A stretch of 64,000 nt of DNA from Serratia sp. FDAARGOS_506 (GTDB taxonomy: Bacteria > Pseudomonadota > Gammaproteobacteria > Enterobacterales > Enterobacteriaceae), in contig NZ_CP033831.1 in the NCBI RefSeq assembly GCF_003812745.1, forward strand, positions 1,798,001 through 1,862,000, read 5' to 3'. The notes under the pieces are model-generated. The model did not search any database, had not been told where the DNA came from, and saw only the letters and a program-made list of their open reading frames with translations. This document shows, one piece after another, positions 13,001-20,516 of the stretch; positions within the stretch are counted from its first letter, which is position 1; the number at the start of each line of letters is the position of its first letter. The translations under genes and the position numbers were made by a program.

Positions 13001-13170
13001 AACGCCGGGTAGTGCTGTACCAGCTCGGTCAGGCGCGCTTCAAGGCGCGGTACGTCCAGCTGACGGGCGCGGTATTCGCGAAAGTCGTGCATCGCCACGC
13101 CGCCGAGCGGCCATCGATCGCTGCGGCCCAGAAGATAGGCCTGCTGCAGTGCGGTTAATGCTGTCTCCAT
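10075..13170 (-). CDS. NRPS heterocyclization-adenylation protein (VibF Cy-A part) with degenerate carrier tail
   Basis: A 1031-aa synthetase. Residues about 1-430 are a Cy domain with DxxxxD (D141-D146 in FDALILDG) in place of HHxxxDG, so condensation plus oxazoline/thiazoline formation is expected. Residues about 450-950 are an adenylation domain with YTSGTTGKPKCV (A3), GGPTETT (A5) and the A10 lysine in SANGKTD. The specificity code read by eye is D-M-F-C-A-G-L-I-W, which is not the standard threonine code. The last ~65 residues resemble a carrier protein, but leucine (about 993) occupies the serine position. VibF activates threonine and cyclizes DHB-Thr, so this is the likely role. It is probably co-transcribed with the upstream Cy gene (64-nt gap). 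Confidence 0.83.
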   Translation of the reverse strand: METALTALQQAYLLGRSDRWPLGGVAMHDFREYRARQLDVPRLEARLTELVQHYPALRTCIDVQRGTQYVRPEVTLHLDRHDLRSLDGEAAQRQVEQLRDRYSHQRHDPSQPLWRIAVIQQAEQQDPTGSPYDTLIFTSFDALILDGQGISSVIVRLFDDRPLAPTAAALPPPAAPVAQRQADAAYWRDKLQDVITPSALPWRAPLANLTSSRYRRAILTLPRDTIKQLGRLGSPHALLRNSLLSALILDTLAHWTTDGELCVGVPVAFPAADGALGNASSFVAVRYSRHGEDFIRRAQALQDDVLGALDHLTFSGVDLARQLLGQSQGGPALPVILTNCLGWETLPAEAPVRFHDGLTQTPQVAIDIRLTLDSEKNLQLCVDYAEQALHGEQVEAMLAALQRRILHSCQRADLAIAPRDFIDLTHYRHNDSEANYAPYPYLAQLAERLFGAQDGGNALICGEQTLTYRELGQRIATAIANLQSRGVQPGNVVALYLPRSPEQVILSLACALQGVIWVPVDINSPPERTAYLLENCRPTLVVHGGDLMTPIGVTPANLQAPADRAPALPDEQTLVERSASQAASYYLYTSGTTGKPKCVVLNNRATANVVHQTQQRWAVTADDVFISVTPPHHDMSMFDLFGSLCAGATLVLPAPHQEKDAISWNQLVEKHRVTLWCSVPAILEMLLTCKTADSLRSLRLVAQGGDYIKPATVQTLRTLRPDLALFSLGGPTETTIWSIWHPIAPQESGTVPYGRPLPANRYFICHDDGSHCPAGVVGRIHTVGVNLALGYLEQGELKQHDFVILEGPDGQPLRAFRTGDQGYYRADGNIMFATRVNGYVKIRGVRVSLPEIEEVLRRHPAIQDIAVVDYPSGENNEAALGALYLTRDGKPLPLSEIRAFATGYLPCTHIPTRFIHAEALPLSANGKTDRHRIRADLSHQQTAPALNACAAPPPNAPLARSAEILTIYWQAIGVAPRPEWGEETAFIAMGLKLPHIKQVAERLNAAFGTRLVGSSLLPCKNAREVAALLIS

Positions 13171-13234
13171 GGTACTTCCCTATAGTCGCTAACCGATTAA
13201 AACGAGCCGGACGCTGCGCGCCCGGAAACCGATC

Positions 13235-14845
13235 TCATTGCTGCGGCGCCAGCGCGGCGAGCAGCGTTTTCGCATGCCTTCCTGCCTCGGGCGAGCGTTG
13301 GCAGATCAGCGCCGCCAGCGCCGCAGGGGAGGAATGCGCCGCCAGATCCTGCGCCGTCAGCCCCGCTGCCAGATACTTGTTGAGCACCGTCAGCAGCGCG
13401 TTCACCCCGGCATCCGGCAAGGCTAACCGGCGGATATCGTCGTGGTCGCGCAAGCCGGCCTCGGGGGCCACCCGCGCCAGCAGCCGATGCAGCACCCAGC
13501 GCACCGGCACCTGCTGCGCCAGCGCGTCGGGCGTGCATTGCGCCAGCAGCTGCGACAGCGGGCGATCGAATGCCCCCGCTTGCCGTGCGGCCAGGTGCAG
13601 CAGCGCCCGGTAACAGGCCAGCAGACGTGGCAGTACCTGCTCGGGAAACGCGTCCAGCCGCACGTCCCAGTTGATCAGAATGCCGTCGTCGACGTGGGCG
13701 ACCTGCGCATCCAGCGCCACCTGTGGTCCCTGAGAGATAACCCAGCCGAGACGGCCGAAGGTGTCGGTGACCCGTTCGGAAAACAGTGTCTTGCCGCGGA
13801 TGCCGAAACCGGCGGTAAACACCACCGGCGAAGGCTGCAGGCAGCCGTGCAGGCGCGACAGATCGCGCATCACGTTAACGCCGGGGTAATCCGCATGCTC
13901 GATCAGCTCCGCCAGCTGCGTCATCAGGCGCCGGCAGAAGGCGCTCAGATTTTCCGTTGGGTTCAGTTCCACGCCGAGCAGCACCAGGTTAGAGAAATCG
14001 CCGATGAGGCGATGCGCGTCCTCCCGTTCGCTTTCGCGGTGGAACAGCGGCACGTTGAGCCGAAAGCGCGTCATGTTCCAACCCTGGCCGACGGCCAGGG
14101 CGAACAGCGCTAAAAACAGCGTCGAGAGCGAGGTGTGGTGCCGTTTGGCGACGTTCTCCAGTGCGCGGCTTTCTTCTGCATCCAACTGTATGGCCAGGCG
14201 ATCGCTGCGGCAGCGGTCCGGCGTGCGCAGCAGGCGCGGCGCCGGTGGCACCCGCGCCAGGCGTTCACGCCACCAGCGCTGGCCGCGTTCGCGACGCCGG
14301 CGCAGCGCATCGTCGGCGTCGCGTTGTTCGAGGTGATCGAAGTAGGCAGGCGGCGCGTCATCGGAGGGCGCCGGTGGGCACTGGTGATAAAACGCCGTCA
14401 GATCTTCCATCAACAGACGAAAGCTCATGGCATCGCCGGCGATCATGTCGAGATCGACATGCAGGCGGCTACGTCCTTCCGGCAACAGGCTCAGGCTGAT
14501 ATCGCAGGGTACGCCCTGGTCCAGCGGCAGCATCTGGGTGCTTTTTGCCTGGCGTTTGGCGGCAAGCGCGCCAGCCAGCGTCGCTGTATCGGCGTGTCGC
14601 CAGTCGTCGAGATGCAAGGAGTGCCGAGGGCCGGGGGGCGCGATCGTCTGCCGGCCATCGTCGGTAATGCGCAGACGTAACAGCGGATGACGCAGGTACA
14701 GCGCATCGACGGCCTGGCGCAGTCGAGCGATGTCCAGCTCGCCGCCGTCGAATTCCGCATACAGGTGGGCGGCCATGCCGCCGAGGGGAGGAGCGGACTG
14801 CCGGCCTACCCAATAGGCGGCCTGCATCGTGGTCAAAGCTTTCAT
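13235..14845 (-). CDS. NRPS heterocyclization (Cy) protein with degenerate carrier tail
   Basis: A 536-aa protein with one Cy domain. D133-D138 in DLDMIAGDAM gives the DxxxxD signature, so cyclization/condensation chemistry of the VibF Cy type is expected. VibF has two tandem Cy domains; here the first is a separate protein and the second is fused to the A domain of the next gene. The C-terminal ~65 residues have a carrier-like helical pattern with no serine at the attachment position. The start is placed at MKALTTMQAAYW after GGAT. A TTG 48 nt upstream has no ribosome site and extends into the Fur-controlled promoter. It is the first gene of a minus-strand pair, divergent from the TonB receptor. 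Confidence 0.78.
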   Translation of the reverse strand: MKALTTMQAAYWVGRQSAPPLGGMAAHLYAEFDGGELDIARLRQAVDALYLRHPLLRLRITDDGRQTIAPPGPRHSLHLDDWRHADTATLAGALAAKRQAKSTQMLPLDQGVPCDISLSLLPEGRSRLHVDLDMIAGDAMSFRLLMEDLTAFYHQCPPAPSDDAPPAYFDHLEQRDADDALRRRRERGQRWWRERLARVPPAPRLLRTPDRCRSDRLAIQLDAEESRALENVAKRHHTSLSTLFLALFALAVGQGWNMTRFRLNVPLFHRESEREDAHRLIGDFSNLVLLGVELNPTENLSAFCRRLMTQLAELIEHADYPGVNVMRDLSRLHGCLQPSPVVFTAGFGIRGKTLFSERVTDTFGRLGWVISQGPQVALDAQVAHVDDGILINWDVRLDAFPEQVLPRLLACYRALLHLAARQAGAFDRPLSQLLAQCTPDALAQQVPVRWVLHRLLARVAPEAGLRDHDDIRRLALPDAGVNALLTVLNKYLAAGLTAQDLAAHSSPAALAALICQRSPEAGRHAKTLLAALAPQQ

Positions 14846-14901
14846 CGGGTATCCATTTTGATTCAGCCAACGAGACTGCAAGAATATATCCAAATGTTAA
14901 T

Positions 14902-14920
14902 AGGAATGAAAATTATTATT
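14902..14920 (-). promoter_or_regulatory. Fur box for the Cy / Cy-A operon
   Basis: The 3' 16 bases, AATGAAAATTATTATT, match the Fur consensus at 13 positions. The site lies about 57 nt upstream of the Cy start, a good position for repressing the minus-strand operon. Confidence 0.6.
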
Positions 14921-15114
14921 ATTTGATCCATTTGGCACGAAGGTGCTATCTATAAGGGGTTTTAGCCGTGGACGGCGCATATGGTGTCGGGTTTGAATAA
15001 TTTATTTATATTATTCTTTGCATTGCAACGATTGTTTGTTATTTCAGCGCTTGTTTTACCCGCGAAAGCATAAGGCCTTCTGTCTGTTGTCGCGGTTTGC
15101 CTCACATCTTTGTT

Positions 15115-15156
15115 GATAATGATTTGCATTAAAAAATGCAAAATATTATCATTCTT
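15115..15156 (+). promoter_or_regulatory. Double Fur box upstream of the TonB-dependent receptor
   Basis: GATAATGATTTGCATTAAA at 15115-15133 matches the Fur consensus at 14 of 19 positions. A second, oppositely oriented match at 15138-15156 contains ATTATCATT (13 of 19). The tight pair suggests cooperative Fur binding at the receptor promoter. Confidence 0.7.
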
Positions 15157-15179
15157 AACATTATTTTACGTTTTTATAC

Positions 15180-15207
15180 AAGCCGCCGGCCGCTCCGCCG
15201 GCGGCTT
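15180..15207 (+). other. Perfect 11-bp leader hairpin before the TonB receptor
   Basis: AAGCCGCCGGC pairs exactly with GCCGGCGGCTT around a 6-nt loop. No T-run follows, so it is not a standard terminator. It lies between the Fur boxes and the receptor start and would be part of the mRNA leader. Its role is unknown. Confidence 0.5.
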
Positions 15208-15379
15208 GGCCGTGGACGGGGCTGCGCTCGTCCGGCCGCGCAAGGCATGGGTTTACCGCAGGGATAAGCAACAGAAAGGTCGGGAAGGCCGTAGCGTCAT
15301 GGTCTGTGTGAGTGTCGATGTAGGTTGTGTAAAAAAAATCAAATTTTGTGCACCTCTGGGATGAAAGGAGAAGACATCT

Positions 15380-17473
15380 ATGGGCAAGCATTTTGCGGCT
15401 CAACGGCATGAAAGCGTAGGAAACGGGGAAAAAGCGGGGTTGAAAGCCATTGGGGCGTTTTCCTCCGTATTTTTAGGGGTTTGTTCACTGGCGATCGGTA
15501 ACGTCAACGCGGCGGAAACCAAGAGCAACGAAACCTACCAGGACGCGGAAACGCTGCTGGTCACCGGTGAGAAGATCAAACGTTCCATTTTCGACACCGG
15601 CTCCAGCGTGCAGGTGTTTGACAGCAACCGCATCGCCTCGATGCCCGACGCAGTGCAGATCCCCGATCTGCTGCGCATGACCCCCAACGTGGTGGATCTG
15701 GGCATCGGCAACGAACTGCCGACCGTGCGCGGCATCGATGGCTCCGGCCCGAACGTCGGCGCCAACGCCTTCCTCAGCGGCACCCGTCCGCGCCTCAATC
15801 TGTCGTTGGACGGCCGTTCGCTGACCTATAACGAACAGGCGTTCGGCCCGCAGTCGCTGTGGGATCTGGATCGCGTCGAAGTGTTCCTCGGCCCGCAAAG
15901 CTACATTCAGGGGCGCAACGCCATCGCCGGCGCCATCGTCATGGCCAGTAAAGATCCGACCTTCGAATGGGAAAGCGCCTTCAAGGGCGGGGCCGGCAAC
16001 CAGCACTCTTCACAGCTGGCGGCGATGGCGTCCGGCCCGCTGGTGGAAGATCAGCTGGCGTTTCGCGTCAGCGTCGATCGCCAGCGCCGCCGCAGCGAGG
16101 CCGATCTGCCGGCCTATGCGCCAGTGGGTGACCCGCGTGAAGTGGAGGCCACCACCGCCCGTGCCAAGTTGTTGTTCAACCCGGCCGGTTTGCGCGATCT
16201 GACCACCAAGCTGACCTTTAACCACTTCGGCAGCACCGCGCCCCAGAACGAAAGCCTCAATCCGCAACCGCATCCGACTAACCCGCGCTATGAGTCGCGC
16301 CGGCCGGTGTTCAAAAGCAACATGAACAGCACCATCTGGGACCTGGCCTGGGAGGCCTCCGATGCGCTGACGTTGGAAAACCGCGTTATCTACACTGATT
16401 TCAATATCAACCGTCCAACCGCTTACAACATCCAATACGCCGAGATCGACGGCCAGGAAGTGCATGTGGAACCGGTGGTGCGCTTCGGCGGCGCGGACAG
16501 CCGTCTGCACGGGCTGGCGGGGCTGCGTTACTTCCACGGCACGCAGGATGAGTTCGTCAACATCTTCGGCGGATCGACCTTCAAAGATAAAACCGATACC
16601 CATTCGGCGTTCGCCGAGCTGACCTATGCGCTGACGCCACAGGTGGACGTGACCGCTGCCAGCCGTCTGGAGCGCGAGCACCGTCGCCGCGACGGCGGCA
16701 GCCAGGCGGTGCGCATCGACTTCGATGAAACCTACACTGTGTTCCTGCCAAAGCTGGACGTGGCCTGGAAACCGACGGATACCCAAACCTACGGCGCCAA
16801 AATCGCGCGCGGCTATAACGCCGGCGGTGGCGGCATCACGATCGGCACGCCGGTGGTCAGCTACACCTACGGCTCCGAGTATGTATGGAACTACGAGCTG
16901 TACACCCGCCATCACCTGAAAGACGCTAACGTGGTGCTGACCGCTAACGTCTTCTACAACGATTACAAAGATATGCAGCTGCCGTATTCGTTGGGTGAGA
17001 GCTCCAGCGTGATCCGCAACGCCGACAAGGTGGAAACCTATGGCGCGGAAATCGGCGCTACCTGGCAGCCGCGCTGGGACTTCGAGCTGTTCGGCAACCT
17101 CGGCCTGCTGAAAACCGACATCAAGAAATTTTCGGGCAGCGGCGTGGAAGGGCACGAGCTGGCGCGCGCGCCGGCTTACACCACCAACGTGGGCGCAAAG
17201 TACCAGTTCCTTAAAGGGTGGGAGCTGAGCAGCAACGTGGCGTTTACCGACTCCTACTATTCGCAATACGACAACGACTCACGCGGACGCATCGGCTCTT
17301 ATTGGACGGCCAATGCTCAGCTGGCCTACACCTTCTCCTACGGCCGCGCCACGCTGTATGCGAAAAACCTGTTTGATTCCGACCGCCGCGAAATGATCAG
17401 AAGCAACGACATCTACACGGCAACGATCCAGCCAGGCCGCTTGGTCGGCGCAGCAGTTGAGCTGAATTTCTAA
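15380..17473 (+). CDS. TonB-dependent catechol siderophore receptor (ViuA-like)
   Basis: A 697-aa outer-membrane receptor with an extended signal sequence ending near NVNA (about residue 44). It has a TonB box (ETLLVTG), an N-terminal plug and a 22-strand-type barrel ending in a terminal phenylalanine (VELNF), the usual outer-membrane signature. It is clearly different from FepA in this window. Size and placement inside the VibF-like genes suggest it takes up the ferric form of the vibriobactin/serratiochelin-type product, as ViuA does. A strong ribosome site (AAAGGAG) fixes the start. A double Fur box lies upstream and a terminator-like hairpin follows. Ligand assignment rests on context. 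Confidence 0.85.
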   Translation: MGKHFAAQRHESVGNGEKAGLKAIGAFSSVFLGVCSLAIGNVNAAETKSNETYQDAETLLVTGEKIKRSIFDTGSSVQVFDSNRIASMPDAVQIPDLLRMTPNVVDLGIGNELPTVRGIDGSGPNVGANAFLSGTRPRLNLSLDGRSLTYNEQAFGPQSLWDLDRVEVFLGPQSYIQGRNAIAGAIVMASKDPTFEWESAFKGGAGNQHSSQLAAMASGPLVEDQLAFRVSVDRQRRRSEADLPAYAPVGDPREVEATTARAKLLFNPAGLRDLTTKLTFNHFGSTAPQNESLNPQPHPTNPRYESRRPVFKSNMNSTIWDLAWEASDALTLENRVIYTDFNINRPTAYNIQYAEIDGQEVHVEPVVRFGGADSRLHGLAGLRYFHGTQDEFVNIFGGSTFKDKTDTHSAFAELTYALTPQVDVTAASRLEREHRRRDGGSQAVRIDFDETYTVFLPKLDVAWKPTDTQTYGAKIARGYNAGGGGITIGTPVVSYTYGSEYVWNYELYTRHHLKDANVVLTANVFYNDYKDMQLPYSLGESSSVIRNADKVETYGAEIGATWQPRWDFELFGNLGLLKTDIKKFSGSGVEGHELARAPAYTTNVGAKYQFLKGWELSSNVAFTDSYYSQYDNDSRGRIGSYWTANAQLAYTFSYGRATLYAKNLFDSDRREMIRSNDIYTATIQPGRLVGAAVELNF

Positions 17474-17488
17474 CGCTATCGCGATGAC

Positions 17489-17513
17489 GGGGGACGAATG
17501 TCCCCCCCTTTTT
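17489..17513 (+). terminator. Intrinsic terminator between receptor and C-PCP-C gene
   Basis: GGGGGAC / GTCCCCC with a GAAT loop is followed by TTTTT. It lies 15 nt after the receptor stop and 41 nt before the next start. Partial termination here would give more receptor than synthetase. Confidence 0.7.
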
Positions 17514-17553
17514 ATGCGCTATCCCGGCACGGCCGGGCAAAGGAGATAACGCA

Positions 17554-20469
17554 GTGATCGGTGATTTTGACAGCATTCTGAGCGATGAAGAGGCCCAGCG
17601 GCTGGAGAGCGCCTTTCAGGCGCTGGGCGCGGCGTCGGCGGACGGCGAACGGCCGGTAAGCGAAGCCGAAGAGCGGGCGTGGTTCGCCCATCTGCAACAG
17701 GGTGATGCGCGCGGGCAGCGGGCGCTGGCCTGGCGCCTGGCGGGAGAGGTGGATATCGCCCGGCTGACGGCGGCGCTGCAGGCGCTGGTGCGTGAAACGT
17801 CGGGCGTGAACGTGCGCTACGTTTTTGATGACGAAAACGGCCTGGTGAAACGTGCCGCCGGCTCGGCGCCGTTGCCGGTGAGCCTTCGTCAGGTGGCGGA
17901 CGAACAACACGCCATGGGTTGCCTGCTGCAGGCGCAGGCGGCGCCGTTTGAACTGGAAAGCGAAGCGCCGCTGCGCTGCCTGCTGTTGCTCACGCCGGGC
18001 GATGACGTGATTTTGGGCGTGGTCTTGCATGACATCCTGGCGGAGACGCTGCCGTGGCGCCAACTGCCGGCGATGCTGTCCGCTTGCTATAACGAGGATG
18101 CGATGCCTCTGCCTTTCGCGGCGGAGCCGGTGGAGCTGCCGGAAATCCTGGAGCCGCAGCTGCCGTGGGTGCGTCAGGCAATCTCGCTGCAGGATTACCG
18201 CAGCCCGGCGCAGCGCACTGAAACCTTGCCGCCGGTGGGTTCGCGCGTGGTCACGCACATTGCTCGTTCGCTGTTGCCCGCCAATGACACGCCGTGGGCC
18301 TTGTTGGTGGCGGTGGCGGCGCGATTTGCCGAGTTTGTCGCCGCGCAGGCCGGCGGGCAAGCGGTGCAGCTGTGTGTGCCGGCAGCGGATACGGCGGAGT
18401 TCGTCGGTCTGGAGCTGGGTCTGACGGCGGCGGCGCTGATGCGCCTGACAGTACGCCACGGCGACGGCGATGCCGATGCCGATCAACGGCTGTTGGCGCA
18501 GACCGTGGCTGAACAGCCGGATCCGCAGCGGCCGCAGCTGCTGGTGACCTGGCGCGACGATCTGGCCGCAGAGTGGCGGTTGGAAGGCGTTCGCGCCGAA
18601 CGCCTGTTGCTGCCGCCGCTGCATACGCCGTTTGAACTGGCGCTGCTGCTGGGCTTGCCGGAGGCAGAAACGCTGACGCTGGAGCTGGTCACCGACCCGC
18701 GCCTGTCTCCCCATGTGGCGCCTTTCCTGCTGGAGCAGTTCAGCGCGTTTCTGGCCGGGCAACGGATTGCCGTCGCATTGCCGGCGGCTGAGGCCGCTTC
18801 CCCGGCGATGACCGCGCCGGCGACGAACGGCGACGCGAACGAAAGCGTTGCACCGCTGATTTTGCAGGAGTTCCGTGAGGCGCTGGTGGCGCCGGAAATG
18901 ACCCTGGATGAAGACTTCTTCGATCGCGGCGGTCATTCGCTGGTCGCCACTCGGGTGATCGGCCGTTTGCTGAGCCTGCATCAGATCGAAATCAACATTA
19001 ACGATCTATTCAGCCATCCGACGGCGCGCAGGCTGGCGGAGTATGCCAAACGCCTGAACGTCGCGCAGCCGAATGCCGCGGTGGCCACCGCCGACGACCA
19101 TGATCGCGCGCAGGCGCCGTTGTCGCTGGCGCAGGAATCGCTGTGGAAGGTGTATGAAGCCTTTGGCCATGATGAGATTTTCAATCTGCCGTTCTCTCTG
19201 CGCTTCTTCGATGCGGTGGATGAAACGGCGCTGCGTCAGGCGTTTATCGACGTCATGACTCGCCATACCGTGCTGCGTTCACGCTTCGTCGAGCAGCAGG
19301 GCGAGGTGGTGCAGGTGGTGGTGCCGGCCGCCGAACTTACGGATTACTCGTGGTTCCGCTTCTCCCACGAGACGCCGGCGGGCAACGCCGCCGCCCTGTT
19401 GGCCGACGCCGGCCAGCACCGGTTCGATCTGGCCGCCGAGCTGCCGCTGCGCGTCACGCTGCTGCGCGATGCGGACAACGGCCAGCAGCTGCTGTCGCTG
19501 CTGTTCCATCATGTGGTGCTGGATGAATGGTCGCTCAACCTGATGATGGATGAGCTGGGCGTCGCCTATCGCCATCGCGTCGTCGGCCAGGCGCCGAAGT
19601 GGAGCGGGCAACCGCCGCAGTTCCACACTTTCGCCCGGCAGCAGCGGGCCTCCGGGGTGCAGCAGCAACATCTGGATTACTGGCTCGACGCGCTGCGCGG
19701 CGCGCCGGTCGGCCAGCCGATCTTCCGGCAAGAGCCATCCACCCACCCGGCGGTGCCGGCACCGGCGGACGTCAACGGCGGCTGGCTGGAGTTCGAGGTC
19801 GATCCTGCCGTGGCGGAAGGCTTGTATCAGCTCGCCCGCCGCAACAACGCTTCGCTGTTCAACGTGGTGTATGCGGGGATTACCTCGGCGCTGCGCCTGC
19901 TCGGCGGTCCGGCGGATCTGCTGGTGGGTACCTCGACCTCCGGCCGTAACGATGCCGAGTTCTTCGATACCGTCGGCTACTTCACCACCGTGGTGGTGCA
20001 CCGCGTGCGCTTCGAGGAGGGGCTGACGGTGGCCGGGTTGGTCAGCCAGGTGAAAAACACCATCAACGGTTCGCTGCCGTACACCGACATTCCGATCGAT
20101 CTGGTGGAAGAAGGGTTGTTCGGCGTAGACGCCGACCGCAAGAACCACATGTTCGAAGTGTTCATCCAAATCCACAGCCGCATCAAGCTGAACGGCGAGT
20201 TCCGACTGCAGGACGGCAGCGCGATCGCCTACCGCCAGGTGGAGCCGGAAAAAGCCGAGTCGCTGCTCGGCCTGCAGTTTGAGGTGATGGAAGACGATCT
20301 GGCCGGGGCGAAATCCCTGCGGGTGATGATGACCTACCGCCAGGATCACTACAGCCGGGAACAGGCCAATCTGATCGCCGACGGCGTTCAGCACGTCTTT
20401 ACCCAGTTTGCGCAGCACATCGCTGGCGATATCGCTCTGGCGGCACTGCCGCCCGGGCCGCAGGCATGA
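17554..20469 (+). CDS. NRPS C(inactive)-PCP-C protein (C-terminal part of a VibF-like synthetase)
   Basis: A 971-aa synthetase. Residues about 1-410 form a condensation domain whose HHxxxDG motif has decayed to LHDILAE (158-164), so the Asp and first His are gone. Residues about 425-510 are a carrier domain with an intact attachment site, RGGHSL (Ser about 462). Residues about 525-965 are a second C domain with HHVVLDE (652-658), a DE variant seen in active domains. This C-PCP-C order, with a non-functional first C domain, mirrors VibF, where C1 was found dispensable, the PCP carries the oxazoline and C2 releases it onto DHB-polyamine. A GTG start follows AAAGGAG. No thioesterase is present, consistent with release by amide formation. 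Confidence 0.85.
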   Translation: MIGDFDSILSDEEAQRLESAFQALGAASADGERPVSEAEERAWFAHLQQGDARGQRALAWRLAGEVDIARLTAALQALVRETSGVNVRYVFDDENGLVKRAAGSAPLPVSLRQVADEQHAMGCLLQAQAAPFELESEAPLRCLLLLTPGDDVILGVVLHDILAETLPWRQLPAMLSACYNEDAMPLPFAAEPVELPEILEPQLPWVRQAISLQDYRSPAQRTETLPPVGSRVVTHIARSLLPANDTPWALLVAVAARFAEFVAAQAGGQAVQLCVPAADTAEFVGLELGLTAAALMRLTVRHGDGDADADQRLLAQTVAEQPDPQRPQLLVTWRDDLAAEWRLEGVRAERLLLPPLHTPFELALLLGLPEAETLTLELVTDPRLSPHVAPFLLEQFSAFLAGQRIAVALPAAEAASPAMTAPATNGDANESVAPLILQEFREALVAPEMTLDEDFFDRGGHSLVATRVIGRLLSLHQIEININDLFSHPTARRLAEYAKRLNVAQPNAAVATADDHDRAQAPLSLAQESLWKVYEAFGHDEIFNLPFSLRFFDAVDETALRQAFIDVMTRHTVLRSRFVEQQGEVVQVVVPAAELTDYSWFRFSHETPAGNAAALLADAGQHRFDLAAELPLRVTLLRDADNGQQLLSLLFHHVVLDEWSLNLMMDELGVAYRHRVVGQAPKWSGQPPQFHTFARQQRASGVQQQHLDYWLDALRGAPVGQPIFRQEPSTHPAVPAPADVNGGWLEFEVDPAVAEGLYQLARRNNASLFNVVYAGITSALRLLGGPADLLVGTSTSGRNDAEFFDTVGYFTTVVVHRVRFEEGLTVAGLVSQVKNTINGSLPYTDIPIDLVEEGLFGVDADRKNHMFEVFIQIHSRIKLNGEFRLQDGSAIAYRQVEPEKAESLLGLQFEVMEDDLAGAKSLRVMMTYRQDHYSREQANLIADGVQHVFTQFAQHIAGDIALAALPPGPQA

Positions 20470-20516
20470 CGTTGTTTCACTCTAACCGAAAGCATGATTT
20501 TCAAGGAGATAAAAGG

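Larger units (their letters stand above)
14846..15379. other. Divergent regulatory region, Cy gene / TonB receptor (534 bp)
   Basis: No gene is supported here. The region contains three Fur-type matches (listed separately), AT-rich promoter DNA and a GC-rich perfect hairpin in the receptor leader. The receptor start lies more than 220 nt beyond its nearest Fur box, so its 5' leader is unusually long. Confidence 0.6.

Noticed and set aside
14846..14893. Extension of the Cy protein to a TTG at 14893
   Set aside because: No ribosome site, non-homologous sequence, and it encroaches on the promoter near the Fur box.
10075..20469. Split synthetase as a product of frameshift or assembly error
   Set aside because: The parts are on opposite strands with separate starts, ribosome sites and terminators.
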